A stretch of DNA of 64,000 bases. Origin: Saprospiraceae bacterium. Its GTDB lineage: Bacteria; Bacteroidota; Bacteroidia; Chitinophagales; Saprospiraceae. This document shows positions 54,815-64,000 of the stretch, piece by piece. Position 1 is the first letter of the stretch. Each line of letters begins with the position of its first letter. The DNA lies in assembly GCA_016719615.1 (NCBI GenBank), contig JADJYQ010000007.1, positions 186,001 through 250,000 of the forward strand, in the 5' to 3' direction. A program made the position numbers and the translations under genes. The notes below the pieces were generated by a model. That model was not told the DNA's origin, did no database searches, and saw only the letters and a list, made by a program, of their open reading frames with translations.

Positions 54815-55045
54815 TTACCCATCCAGACTCCCTTCCATAATCACTCCGTCGTTGTAAATAACATAATACCCAAACTCCAGCGCATCAATAAAATAAAAAT
54901 CATGCTCATTACAACTTTGCATACATATTTCGTCTTGTTGCGTATGGCCAACGATTTGGTGGTAACCGGGGATAAAAGACGCTAATAAGGAATTCGGTCT
55001 AATCCAAATGGGACTTTGCTTATGTTTGATTCTGTAAACAATAAT
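54815..55045 (-). pseudogene. C-terminal remnant of a metallophosphoesterase
   Basis: Directly after the stop codon of the YwqK-like gene the same frame stays open for about 75 codons and reads SPIWIRPNSLLASFIPGYHQ, QIVGHTQQDEI, HDFYFIDALEFGYYVIYNDG and a stop at 54815. The xxWIRP...QIVGHT...FIDxL pattern is the end of calcineurin-like phosphatases. There is no start, signal or N-terminal metal-binding motif (no GDxHG), so it is a 3' fragment. It was probably left by a deletion or by insertion of the YwqK-like tandem upstream. Confidence 0.6.
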
Positions 55046-56098
55046 TCAACGAAATTGCATTCGTCCGGGTTGATTCAGCATTTTGGAAATTTTTTCACTA
55101 TATATGATCCATTCCACCAACAATTTACTTTCGATTTTTACACCATTATTTTTAGCAGGTATCCAATAATCAGCATAGCTTAATATAAAATGATCCATAC
55201 TATTTTTTATTCTGTCATGGTACTCCTTATGATTGAGTTCCCAATGCGTACAATGCCCGGAACTATCAATATTAAAAAATAGTTGCAATACTATGCTATC
55301 TTGGCTTGGAAATATTGGCTCACTAAATTTCCATGCAAAAGATCTGAATAATAGCAATTCAAAGACAGAACCGCCGCCCAAAAAAAGAGGTTTATGATCA
55401 TTTTCTTTAAAATCGTCTGTCGGGTACGCCGTCAAATCTTTTAATAATTGCTCCTTAGAAAAATCATAAGATTGCAATACTTTACCCATGGTAGAAAAAG
55501 TTACCCAACTACCTACTCTTTGGTCTTGTTGAAATTGGCCTATCATATATGCTTGCAATTCAGGCTGAACAATTTCAAAAGTTTGTCTGGCCGGTGAATC
55601 CTTTTCTTGTATAAGATATCGAAGAAGCAAGCTTGGTATGCTGCTTTCGTAATAATAAAACCAAATGCCATCTCGTTTTCCATTTTTATAATTGCCTTTT
55701 CTTGTAAGTTTGTTTGATTTCAATTCGTCAATAATGAAGCTGGGGATCGCATAACGGAATAAACTTTGTTCTTCCTGATAAGCAATATTATAATACTCCC
55801 ATAATCCATGCTTTAGGTTATTCAGGTAATTTCCATTTTCCAGTATAGCTAATTTTCCATTTGAAGAATAATATTTTACACTGAAACCATGTTTTACATT
55901 TACATCATTTTTCAGAACCTGATATTCCTCTATTACTCCATTTGAAAAAATAATTGTATCAATAAGATTTTGAGCGTGAACCGGAAAAATAAATTCCAAG
56001 AAATGGATAGCAAACAAGAAAATTCTGAATGTTGTTGAAATTGATTTATTAAAGCTAAAATAAAAATCAAATTTATTCAATAGCAATCTATTCATCAA
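55046..56098 (-). CDS. Secreted YwqK/MORN-like repeat protein, paralogue 1
   Basis: This 350-residue protein has a signal-like N-terminus (FRIFLFAIHFLEFIFPVHAQ) and wordings such as KHGFSVKYYSSNGKLAILENG, LKHGLWEYYN, GNYKNGKRDGIWFYYYES and VGSWVTFSTMGKVLQSYDFS. These match YwqK-type repeats (G..hG.W..Y...G). The C-terminal third (GHCTHWELNHKEYHDRIKNS, SKLLVEWIIYS) resembles a TonB-type C-terminal fold. It is about 45 % similar by eye to the next gene along its whole length, so the two are a tandem duplication. The function is unknown; a surface or periplasmic role is likely. Confidence 0.6.
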   Translation of the reverse strand: MMNRLLLNKFDFYFSFNKSISTTFRIFLFAIHFLEFIFPVHAQNLIDTIIFSNGVIEEYQVLKNDVNVKHGFSVKYYSSNGKLAILENGNYLNNLKHGLWEYYNIAYQEEQSLFRYAIPSFIIDELKSNKLTRKGNYKNGKRDGIWFYYYESSIPSLLLRYLIQEKDSPARQTFEIVQPELQAYMIGQFQQDQRVGSWVTFSTMGKVLQSYDFSKEQLLKDLTAYPTDDFKENDHKPLFLGGGSVFELLLFRSFAWKFSEPIFPSQDSIVLQLFFNIDSSGHCTHWELNHKEYHDRIKNSMDHFILSYADYWIPAKNNGVKIESKLLVEWIIYSEKISKMLNQPGRMQFR

Positions 56099-56166
56099 GC
56101 TTATTTAGATGTTATCGATAAATTCCACAAATTTGAATAGATAATTATATTCATCCCAAATCAATC

Positions 56167-57162
56167 TTATTGAAACTGTATTCGCCAAGCCAGCATTTTC
56201 TTCCTTGCATATTTTTTACTGTATATAATCCAATCGACGGATAATTTACTTTGTATTTTTTGCCCATTTTCCACCGCTGGTATCCAATAATCCGGATAAA
56301 TTGAAATAAATTCGTCCAAACATTTTTGTAAGCGCTTTTCATATTTCGGATGATTTATTTCCCAATGACTGCAATGTCCTAAAGTATCTATAAGAAAAAC
56401 TAAAGTCAAAACAATGCTATCTTCTTTCGGATAAAGCAGCTCCGTAAATTTCCAGGAATCCAGTTGGCTAAATAGAAATTTAAATATGGATTCACCTCCT
56501 AAAAAAAGCGGCTTATGATGAGTTGCTAAATGTATAAGTTCCGGATATGCAATGGAGTCTTTTATCAATTTATGATTAGAGTAATCATAAGTTTGAAGCA
56601 CTTCCCCATCTGCGGAAAATGAGACCCAAGTTCCGATTCTTTTATCCTTTTGAAATTGTCCGATCAAATAGGCTTGTAATTCTGGCTGTAAAATTTCAAA
56701 GGTTTGCCCTGAAGATGCTCCCTCTGCACGAGCATCTGATCGAACAAGTACACTTGGAATGCTGTCCAGATAATAATAGAACCAGATTCCATGCCGCTTG
56801 CCTTGCTGATAGTTTCCTTTACTTATAAGTTTATTGGATCTCGAGTCGTCAATGGTATATGTTGGGACTACTAAGCCATTTAAAGTGGCCCTTGTATCAT
56901 CATATGTTTGGTTGTAATATTCCCACATTCCATGCTTTTTATTATTTCGAAAATATCCATTTTCGAGTATTGCCATTTTTCCGGCCAGTGAAAAATACTT
57001 GACATAGCTACCATGCTTAATTTCCTTATCAGAAGCAAGAATCTGAAATTCTTCGATCACTCCATTTGAATAGCTGGATCTGTTTTGGAGTTCCTGGGTT
57101 TGCAATGGACCTAAAAACCCGAGGCAACAAATATTCAATATCATTATCTTAGGCGAAATCAA
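56167..57162 (-). CDS. Secreted YwqK/MORN-like repeat protein, paralogue 2
   Basis: This 331-residue protein has the same order of motifs as its neighbour: SNGVIEEFQILASDKEIKHG, KMAILENGYFRNNKKHGMWE, GNYQQGKRHGIWFYYYLDSI, RIGTWVSFSADGEVLQTYDY, HKPLFLGGESIFKFLF and GHCSHWEINHPKYEKRL. The signal peptide is short (KIMILNICCLGFLGPLQTQ). It precedes paralogue 1 by about 70 bp on the same strand and could be co-transcribed. It has no recognised catalytic residues. Confidence 0.6.
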   Translation of the reverse strand: MISPKIMILNICCLGFLGPLQTQELQNRSSYSNGVIEEFQILASDKEIKHGSYVKYFSLAGKMAILENGYFRNNKKHGMWEYYNQTYDDTRATLNGLVVPTYTIDDSRSNKLISKGNYQQGKRHGIWFYYYLDSIPSVLVRSDARAEGASSGQTFEILQPELQAYLIGQFQKDKRIGTWVSFSADGEVLQTYDYSNHKLIKDSIAYPELIHLATHHKPLFLGGESIFKFLFSQLDSWKFTELLYPKEDSIVLTLVFLIDTLGHCSHWEINHPKYEKRLQKCLDEFISIYPDYWIPAVENGQKIQSKLSVDWIIYSKKYARKKMLAWRIQFQ

Positions 57163-57220
57163 AGTATTCGAAAATTTAGATCACAAATTTAAATCAATAA
57201 AAATATAAAAGCAATACATA

Positions 57221-57262
57221 AAAAAGGCCTTGCCCCGCAAAAGCTGGGCAAAGCCTCTTTTA
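57221..57262. terminator. Bidirectional terminator hairpin
   Basis: AGGCcTTGCCC and GGGCAAAGCCT pair around a CGCAAAAGCT loop, with AAAAAA before and CTTTT after. It follows the minus-strand cupin gene and faces the start of the YwqK-like gene. Confidence 0.7.
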
Positions 57263-57316
57263 ACAAGTCAAGTTATCCGCAAAATGATAATATCTGGCGG
57301 ATAACGGTAAGACTAT

Positions 57317-57775
57317 TTACTTTCCTGAATTCGACTTGGCATAATCAATCATTCCCTGAAAATCAATGACCACTACCGGCTCATTTCCAACAACCCATGC
57401 ATCGTGACCCTTTGGCAAATAGGACACATCTCCTGGATGGCAATCGATAATTGTACCGTCGTCCATTTTAACTCTTAGTACTCCGCTTACATGATATTGA
57501 AAATGCGGTGCATGACATGTCTCCGTCTTCGCAATGGATTTTACGGATTCCGACCATTTCCAACCCGGTTGAAAAACAGCTTTGCCGATCATAGCGCCAC
57601 CAATTTTAGCTAAGTCGACTTTACCGAGGGGAAAAGTCCTAACATCATCGGGGACAGAAAAATTTACTTTAGCTGCTTTCTCTTCATGAGAATGGCCTAT
57701 GTGTACTTGTGAAAATCCAAAATTGAAAAAGCAGAAACTGAAAACAAAAATTGATAAAATTAACCTGGCTTGCAT
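57317..57775 (-). CDS. Secreted cupin-domain protein
   Basis: This 152-residue protein has a signal peptide (LILSIFVFSFCFFNFGFSQ), a His-rich start (VHIGHSHEE) and one cupin barrel with FQPGWKWSESVKSI, HAPHFQYHVSGVLRVKMDDG and the second motif GDVSYLPKGHDAWVVGNEP. Metal-binding His residues are in HAPHFQYH and KGHDAW. It resembles small cupins seen next to regulators in Bacteroidota, and its AraC-type neighbour about 97 bp upstream may control it. The reaction is unknown. Confidence 0.8.
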   Translation of the reverse strand: MQARLILSIFVFSFCFFNFGFSQVHIGHSHEEKAAKVNFSVPDDVRTFPLGKVDLAKIGGAMIGKAVFQPGWKWSESVKSIAKTETCHAPHFQYHVSGVLRVKMDDGTIIDCHPGDVSYLPKGHDAWVVGNEPVVVIDFQGMIDYAKSNSGK

Positions 57776-57872
57776 AATAAAAATTTAAAAAATGAAAAAT
57801 ATTATTGACGTCACAAACGTAAGGGATCCTGAAACCCTGTAATTGTACAAAATCCCTTAAGAATTGTATAAA

Positions 57873-58802
57873 TCAGAGATTCTGCCTGAGTGCAACCGGG
57901 TTCATCCCGGTTTTCTGTTTGATAAAGTGCGTAAAATGGGCCTGATCCTGAAAATTGAGTTCAAAAGCTATCTCTGAAATCGATTTATCTGTCGAGCCTA
58001 ACTGGACTTTTGCTTCCAGGAGCAGCATATCACTGATAAAATCTCGCGGGCTTTTTCCAAAAGTTGCTTTAACAGCATCGCCTAGATACTTTGGGCTGAT
58101 ATTGAGCTCTTTTGCATATTTAGTCACCGAACGGTTGTTAGCGAACTGATGTTCGACAAGATGTTTGAATTTGGTTGCGATTTTTGTAGCTCTACTGCTG
58201 CTTTCCGTCAATCTGTTTACATAAGGTCTGTAAATTTCGCGAATCCGCAATAGGAGAATGTGGATGTAATTGCGGAGGATGTAATCCTTTTCATACGAGA
58301 AAGAATGATATTCATCAATGATGCTCTTGAATGCTTGTTGAATATTCAAACTATCCTCTTCCTTCAAATTGATGATGTGCTCGGCATCGAATTCCAAAAA
58401 TGAAAATTCATCTGTCAAAGGACCATTCACCAGATTCTGAATAAATTCCGTTTTAAAATGAATGCAGTATCCTTTGCAGTTTCTGATAAATTTAGACGCA
58501 TACACCATATTCTCGGGAACGATAACCAGATCATTCGGTTTCAGCCAGCGATAATCTGCACCCAGCAGCACATCGTGTTCTCCTTCTGTCAATAAATACA
58601 CTAAATTAAACCTACGTCTTAAGGCCCTTATTCCTTTCTCCGGATCCACATCTTTGTGTTTGTCTTCCAGCGTACCCGGCATGACCATCATGTTGATATC
58701 ATAAGGCCGGAGGTCCCGATTGACCAGCTTTTCAAAAGAAGCCAGGTCATTGATGAGCATTACATCTTTTTTACTTTTCGGCATAGATGAATCAATATCC
58801 AA
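57873..58802 (-). CDS. AraC family transcriptional regulator
   Basis: This 309-residue protein has an N-terminal cupin-like effector domain (YLLTEGEHDVLLGADYRWL, NDLVIVPENMVYASKFIRN) and a C-terminal AraC DNA-binding domain with two HTHs: VTKYAKELNISPKYLGDAVK and ISEIAFELNFQDQAHFTHFI, ending KQKTGMNPVALRQNL. It is a cytoplasmic regulator, probably of the downstream secreted cupin gene on the same strand, though it may act elsewhere. The ligand is unknown. Confidence 0.9.
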   Translation of the reverse strand: MDIDSSMPKSKKDVMLINDLASFEKLVNRDLRPYDINMMVMPGTLEDKHKDVDPEKGIRALRRRFNLVYLLTEGEHDVLLGADYRWLKPNDLVIVPENMVYASKFIRNCKGYCIHFKTEFIQNLVNGPLTDEFSFLEFDAEHIINLKEEDSLNIQQAFKSIIDEYHSFSYEKDYILRNYIHILLLRIREIYRPYVNRLTESSSRATKIATKFKHLVEHQFANNRSVTKYAKELNISPKYLGDAVKATFGKSPRDFISDMLLLEAKVQLGSTDKSISEIAFELNFQDQAHFTHFIKQKTGMNPVALRQNL

Positions 58803-59003
58803 CCAAATTTACAAAATTAAAATGGATCAATATGAATTGAATATTATGAATATATTGAACCGGGTATTCTGTTCAGACCTGAACTATGAAATTTATATAC
58901 TGCTAGTTTCAGCCACGTGCATTCTTCAGATCTCATTTACTCCAGTCCGGTTGTTGGAAACAAGATTTGCAATCCATCCCAAAGTGGATTTCAAATTTAA
59001 TAA

Positions 59004-59552
59004 TTAATGCTTTTGCGAAAGCCAATCCAGAATTTCCTCAGAGAGCGGACTTTCTTTATACGAAACTACGCGAATCCATTTTCCGTTTTCATCAATTAGA
59101 AATTTTTGAAAATTCCATTTGAGTTCTGCATCCTGAACTCCATTTTCAGATTGCTTGGTAAGCCATCGATATAATGGATGCTGATTATCACCTTTTACTG
59201 ATATTTTGGCCATCATAGGAAAACTGACTCCATAATTCTTCTGGCAAAATTGCTGACTCTCTTCATTCGTACCGGGTTCTTGTCCGCCAAAATTATTTGC
59301 CGGAAAACCCAAAATGGTAAATTGTTCGCCACCAAATTTTTTGTAAAGTTCCTCCAATTCTGCGTATTGAGGTGTATATCCACATTCTGAAGCAGTATTT
59401 ACGATAAGGACTTTTTTGCCTTTTAATTGGGCAAAATTAAATTCTTTGTCGTCGATGGATTGAACCTTAAAATTGTAAAAAGTTTGCATCGATTGTGAAT
59501 GGATGATTGAACTGGTAAAAATTATGAAGAAGAAAAAAGGAATAACTTTCAT
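59004..59552 (-). CDS. Secreted glutathione peroxidase (thiol-dependent)
   Basis: A signal peptide (VIPFFFFIIFTSSIIHSQS) precedes a full glutathione-peroxidase fold: LIVNTASECGYTPQYAELEE with the peroxidatic Cys (not selenocysteine), ILGFPANNFGGQEPG with the conserved Gln, and LKWNFQKFLIDENG with Trp. The second Cys in NEESQQFCQKNYG is the likely resolving residue of thioredoxin-dependent members. It reduces peroxides, here probably in the periplasm, given the signal peptide. The length is 182 residues. It is a single gene. Confidence 0.92.
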   Translation of the reverse strand: MKVIPFFFFIIFTSSIIHSQSMQTFYNFKVQSIDDKEFNFAQLKGKKVLIVNTASECGYTPQYAELEELYKKFGGEQFTILGFPANNFGGQEPGTNEESQQFCQKNYGVSFPMMAKISVKGDNQHPLYRWLTKQSENGVQDAELKWNFQKFLIDENGKWIRVVSYKESPLSEEILDWLSQKH

Positions 59553-59702
59553 ATTTATTTTATCATAGTCAAACAGATATTTCGAACACTAGTTCAATGA
59601 ACCATGTAGATTTAAATTTAAATGTATTCGAATCAGAGAATTAGACTATCTATAACACCCACCAGTTTACAGTCTCCTAAGAAGAAGAGAATGAGGAGTT
59701 AT

Positions 59703-62700
59703 TTATTCAACCAACACAAAACCTGCCCATAAATAGGGATTGCTATATTTTTTACGCATTTCACTTTGAGTTAATCTAAAGGCGTCAGGAATACTTAGCT
59801 TTTTATTTAACCAGTTCGAATAATAGGTGATCATGAATTCCTTTGTTTCATCATCCGGGACTTGCCAAAGGCTCATCATCAAATACTTAGAACCAGCTAT
59901 TTTGAATGCACGCTGTAGTCCATACACCCCTTCAATTCCCTGAATATCACCAAGACCTGTTTCACAAGCAGATAGAACCACAAGTTCAGTATTGGATAGA
60001 TTCATTTGACTGATTTCGTAAGCGGTGAGAATGCCATCTTGCATGCCTTCCTTGAATGTTTTTCCATGAGTCCAAGCGTAATTTCCACCAGCAAGGATTA
60101 AACCAGATCTTATCATGGGGTGATCAGATATTTTGAAAACAGATTCGTGACTTTCTAATGCCAATTTTTGCCTTGTTATTGCCAAGTTTGTATCTGGCTT
60201 TTGAAAACTGTCCAGCAAAGTTCTCTCACTTGCCGTACTGTCGCGCAGCACTGCACCTTCCGTGGCGATCGATCGGTCTGGAAAGAAATAGCCATGTGTT
60301 GCCAAGTGCAATACTCTTGGAGATATTTCCTTTTTTCCTATAATTTTAAAAGATTCCTCTTTAGCCATATCACCTGAAAAAACAGTGGTGTTAAAATTTA
60401 ATTTTTGAAATATTTTAGAAATAGCTTGAATTTCTTTTTCCGCTCCAATGAGATATCTCCACTCACTTGCTCTATTTATTAATCCCCTTTCTACCTCTGA
60501 AAATGGAAGAGCTTGATCTTTTATTGCCAAATAATTATCTGATTTTGTATCTATGATATTCAAAGTAGTATCGATGTTGTATTGAACACCCCCAAACAAA
60601 ATAACATTTCTATTCGATTCAGTTTTTGTCAAATCTGGAACCACTAACGATCTTGTACTTCCAAGACGTACTAATTTGTACTTGTCAGCTAAATTCACTG
60701 AATTATTGGTTGGTATAGCATCAAAATTGATTCGATGTAAAATACCTGAAGGAGAATAATAAACTGTAGATATGTTTTGAAGTATAGCATCAAGTGGCTT
60801 CCAAATTAAATCGTATAATCCGTTAAATGTTAAAGTATTTATGGGTATGACTCCACGGCTTGCATATAACTCAGAAATAGATTCTGAAGATTTGTTTTTT
60901 ATTAAAATTTTGGTGAGCTCATTTGCTTCAAAAAGGGGTATAAATTGTGGTTGCTCATCACTAGATTTCAAAACCAAGGCAGCATACATGGTGCTATCCG
61001 AATTTTTAGGGAAATTGACATTGAAAGAAATAAACTCGATTACCGCTTCATTTTGCTTTAATTTTAATTGAACTTCTTGCCACTTCACTTGCCGAATGGC
61101 ATCTGCATAGCCGACCACAGATCGGGCTAATTCTTTTTCAGCAATATTTGCTTTTTCCTCGAGTTCTGAGATTTCTGATCGCTCTGCGATAGGTTTTGAA
61201 TATTCAATAGTGAGTCGGTGTCGGTAGTCTTTGAGTTGTAGGTTGATTTCATTTGTTTCTGCATTGTCCATTGAAAATAAATTCAGTCTGGCAGCAGCAG
61301 TTAGGAGGAATCCTTTATGAAAAAGTGCATGGTCAAAAGCAAGTGATGGTAAAATTCCTACTTGCATTCCATTTGTATGTCTTGCAAGAAGAAAAGAACT
61401 CAAATTTTCTCCATTCTTTTGAAAAGTAATCGCGTATTCTCTGAGTTCAAGTTCTGACAGAAATGATGACGCTTTTACAAGCTTGTCTTGTTTACGTGAA
61501 GCTGCTTCTTTAAGCATGGGCTCAGATTCGGAAAACCTGTATTGTTTTTCATACAAAGTTGAAAGGTTGGTTAGGCTATGGGTATAATCAATATGGTCCT
61601 TTCCCAGAATTTTTTCGACTAAAGCTTTGTTTTCAATGAAAAGTGGTTCTGCTTTTTGATAGTCCGCCATTTCCCAATAAAGAATCGCTAGGTTGTTCAG
61701 GCTTATAGCATAGTCGGGATGTTCATTTCCTAGTGCGCTTTCGACTATGATTTTGTCTTCAAGGTAAAGCAGTTCTGCTTTTTCATATTCTCCCATATCA
61801 CTATAAAGAGTTGCGAGATTATTCAAACTTGATGCGTAATCGCTATGTTCCCTACCGAGTGTTTTTTCTCGAATAGCTTTGGATTCAAGGAAGAGCAGCT
61901 CTGCTTTTTCGAAGTTCATAATGGCTCTGTAAAGGATTGCGAGGTTGTTAATGCTTGATGCATATTTGGGATGTTCCTTCCCTACTTTTTTTCCCAAATA
62001 GCTACGGCTTCAAGGTGAAGCGGCTCTGCTTTTTTATAGTTACCCATATCACTATAAAGAAATGCAAGGTTGTCCAAGCAATAGGCATAATTTGGATGCT
62101 CCTTTCCAAAAATATTTTCCTGAATGGATCTAGCTTCAAGAAAGTGCGGCTCTGCTTTTTCGTAATTGCCCATTTTATGGTATTGGATTGCCAGACCGCT
62201 CAGAATCAAAGCAAAATAGGGGTGATGATTACCCAATACTTTTTGAGTAATGTCTTTTGCTTCCAGATAGAGCAGCTCAACTTTTTCGTAGTTGCCTGTT
62301 CCTAAACTACCATAAAGTTTTGCTAGGTTAATAAGGCTCTGAACATAATCTGAATGGTACTTTCCCAGAGATTTTTCTCTGATGGCTTTGGCCTCAAGGT
62401 GGAGAAGTTCAGCCTTTTCGTAGTTGCCTATTGTATTATAATGAACTGCGAGGTTGTTTAAGCTATTGGCATAATCTGGATGGTCTTTTCCAAACACTTT
62501 TTCACGGATGGCTATAGTTTCAACGTATAACAGTTCGACTTTTTCGAAGTTTCCCATTTTAGAGTAAAGTTTTCCGAGATTGTTTAAGCTGTTGGCATAA
62601 TCTGAATGGTACTTTCCAAAAATATTTTCCCGGATAGCTTTGGCTTCAAGGTGAAGCGGCTCTGCTTTTTCGTATTCTCCCAAATCAAAGTAAAGTAATG

Positions 62701-63082
62701 CCAGGTTGTTAAGACAATTAGCGAAATCAGGATGGTTCTTTCTAAATAATTTTTCGTGAATGGTTTTGCATTCGAGATAACATTTTTCAGCTTCCAAAAA
62801 ATTTCGTTTGAAATCATGAACCCTGCCTCGGTTAAAGGCACAATTGGCGTAAACTGCTGACATCGATCCCAGGTTTGCAAGCGTGAGCTGTTCGGCTATG
62901 ACATTGACTTCGAGTGCCTTGTCGAAATCCTTTTTGTCAGTGAGGTCACGAGAAAGCAGGATGAGACTGTCCACCTGCTTAATTATAACTGAATCTACAG
63001 TTTGAGATGATAAAGCGGTTAAAAAGCACGCGAATAATAAAAGCAACATTTTTTCATGGACCTTCATTCTAAGTTTTTTCAA
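59703..63082 (-). CDS. TPR-CHAT protease-like protein, frameshifted once
   Basis: From 63082 a signal peptide (KMLLLLFACFLTALSSQ) leads into about ten 42-residue kinesin-light-chain-type TPRs (HPDYANSLNNLA.LY...G.YEKAE.L.LEAK.IRE). One missing A near 61991 breaks the frame at VAIWEKK|VGKEHPKY, and it continues to 59703. The C-terminal half is a CHAT domain (caspase fold): catalytic His in RVLHLATHGYFFPD (about 60295) and Cys in VVLSACETGLGDIQG (about 59965). The total is about 1125 residues. It is likely a secreted or periplasmic peptidase-like sensor. TPR-CHAT proteins also act as CRISPR-linked proteases elsewhere, but no CRISPR system is present here. Confidence 0.87.
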
Positions 63083-63201
63083 TTTATTTAAAAAAATCTA
63101 CAATCAACACAAACGAAATGAAATACAGAGTGACAATGGCTGTGAGAATGCGTTTTATCATTTACTCCAATAATACAGAACCCTTCCCAAATTCGGTTTC
63201 A

Positions 63202-64000
63202 CTACTCCACCAACACAAACCCTGCCCATTGATAGGGATCCAATCCGATTTCGCGCAATTCTTTTTGTGCTGCATGAAATGCATCAGGAATTGTCATCTT
63301 ATTCTCCAACCATTTTTTGTAAAAAGTGGTCATCAATAAGGATGTTTGTTTATCGGGTACCTGCCACAAACTCATGATCAAATATTTTGCTCCTGCAATT
63401 TTGAATGCTCGCTGTAATCCATACACCCCTTCGTTCCCTTGTATGTCGCCGAGTCCTGTCTCACATGCAGAAAGTACAACTAATTCAGTATTCGATAAAT
63501 TCATTTGTGAAATTTCATAAGCTGTCAAGATTCCGTCTTCTCTTCCCTCCAGTGTTTGTTTGCCTTGCCAGGCTGCATTGCCACCGGCCATGATCAAACC
63601 GGAACGCAACATGGGATGATCACTCATCTTAAACACTGGTTCTGTATGACTCCTGACCACTGACTCTTGACTATTATTTTTGGGGTCAGGAAAAAAATAC
63701 CCGTGTGTAGCGATATGCAAGATTCTAGGAGAAGCTGAATTATTTACACCAATCTGTTTGAATGCCTCCTCCGTTGCGGTGGATCCCTTTTTTAAGGTTG
63801 TATTCATACCCGCAGTCTGCAAAATCTTTTCAATCGAATTCACTTCCTGTTCTGTGCCGACAAGGTAATTCCAAGTGCCCCCTCTCAGTGTAGAATCAAC
63901 CAATGCGAAATATAGTTCGCCTCTGAATTGTGAAGTTTGAAAGAGTTCAGTATTCTGGGAGGCGCTGTCTTTTTCAAACTGTATTCCACCAAATAATATA
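63202..64000 (-). CDS. CHAT domain protein, C-terminal part, continues beyond the right edge
   Basis: The frame runs open from 64000 (ILFGGIQFEKDSASQ...) to the stop at 63202 and holds a CHAT domain closely similar to its neighbour: His in RILHIATHGYFFPD, Cys in VVLSACETGLGDIQGNEGVY, and KYLIMSLWQVPDKQTSLLM. GTWNYLVGTEQEVNSIEKIL and SGLIMAGGNAAW also align with it. It is therefore the 3' end of a second TPR-CHAT type gene in tandem, with its start outside the window. The 5' domains cannot be seen. Confidence 0.85.
   Translation of the reverse strand, partial: ILFGGIQFEKDSASQNTELFQTSQFRGELYFALVDSTLRGGTWNYLVGTEQEVNSIEKILQTAGMNTTLKKGSTATEEAFKQIGVNNSASPRILHIATHGYFFPDPKNNSQESVVRSHTEPVFKMSDHPMLRSGLIMAGGNAAWQGKQTLEGREDGILTAYEISQMNLSNTELVVLSACETGLGDIQGNEGVYGLQRAFKIAGAKYLIMSLWQVPDKQTSLLMTTFYKKWLENKMTIPDAFHAAQKELREIGLDPYQWAGFVLVE

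Noticed and set aside
59004..59552. Selenocysteine-containing glutathione peroxidase
   Set aside because: The active-site codon encodes Cys (SECGYT) and no in-frame TGA or SECIS-like hairpin is needed.
59703..64000. Craspase-type (gRAMP-associated) TPR-CHAT protease
   Set aside because: The protein has a signal peptide and there is no Cas7-11, CRISPR array or csx gene in the window.

Overview
The window looks like chromosomal DNA of a member of the Bacteroidota, most likely a Saprospiraceae-like lineage (order Saprospirales). The taxonomic call is inference. It rests on the TAnnTTTG promoter element upstream of many genes, a gliding-motility/type IX secretion C-terminal domain on a large secreted protease, a one-piece propeller histidine kinase, TPR-CHAT proteins, many short Cys-lipoproteins and low GC. 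There are no phage or plasmid functions. The only complete mobile genes are those of one IS3-family element.

Many genes are split into two or more frames that join seamlessly when one base is added or removed, usually in a short homopolymer. This hits roughly twenty genes, concentrated at 0-7.4 kb and 39-53 kb, while 14-39 kb is almost clean (MutL, the 1037-residue kinase, NadB, PurF and SulP are intact). Residual long-read indels are the simplest explanation. I therefore give the reconstructed extent of each broken gene and state the frame breaks.

Layout. 0-8 kb: a partial propeller lipoprotein, a GNAT acetyltransferase, a small secreted protein, an Rrf2 regulator plus RIC (ScdA/YtfE) Fe-S repair unit behind a palindromic operator, an AAA/DUF4143 ATPase, an acyl-CoA dehydrogenase, a site-2 protease and a CXXCH lipoprotein. 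8.0-8.6 kb: a repeat-rich spacer. 8.6-18 kb: a MORN-caspase protein, a DUF4920 lipoprotein, class I aldolase, a cupin/lipoprotein pair and a NarL-type response regulator with its propeller kinase. 18-33 kb: SucB, SulP transporter, VWA protein, LtaS-like transferase, TPMT-like methyltransferase, a tight mutL-rhomboid-rhomboid-EEP operon, CHAD protein, PurF, YqeY protein and a CAT-anticodon tRNA. 33-39 kb: Fic protein, RHH/MazF toxin-antitoxin pair, HAD and RecX, NadB, a small two-gene nucleotidyltransferase module and a MITE-like element. 39-53 kb: a giant T9SS-exported M43 protease with lectin and repeat domains, an aminotransferase/PCD/M42 operon, a flippase, FabG, AnmK, the IS3 element, a thioredoxin-TPR protein and tRNA-Cys. 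53-64 kb: a split HipA (HipBST-like) module with a 20-bp operator array, two YwqK-like paralogues, a cupin, an AraC regulator, a glutathione peroxidase and two TPR-CHAT proteins, the last running off the right edge.

The most interesting parts are the HipBST-like module with its phased operator array, the three caspase-fold proteins (one MORN-C14, two CHAT), the short module at 38.1-38.8 kb, and several undescribed small repeats: a 174-bp MITE with a TTTAA target duplication, a CTAAAG repeat family flanking the IS3 copy, and a 13-copy octamer array.
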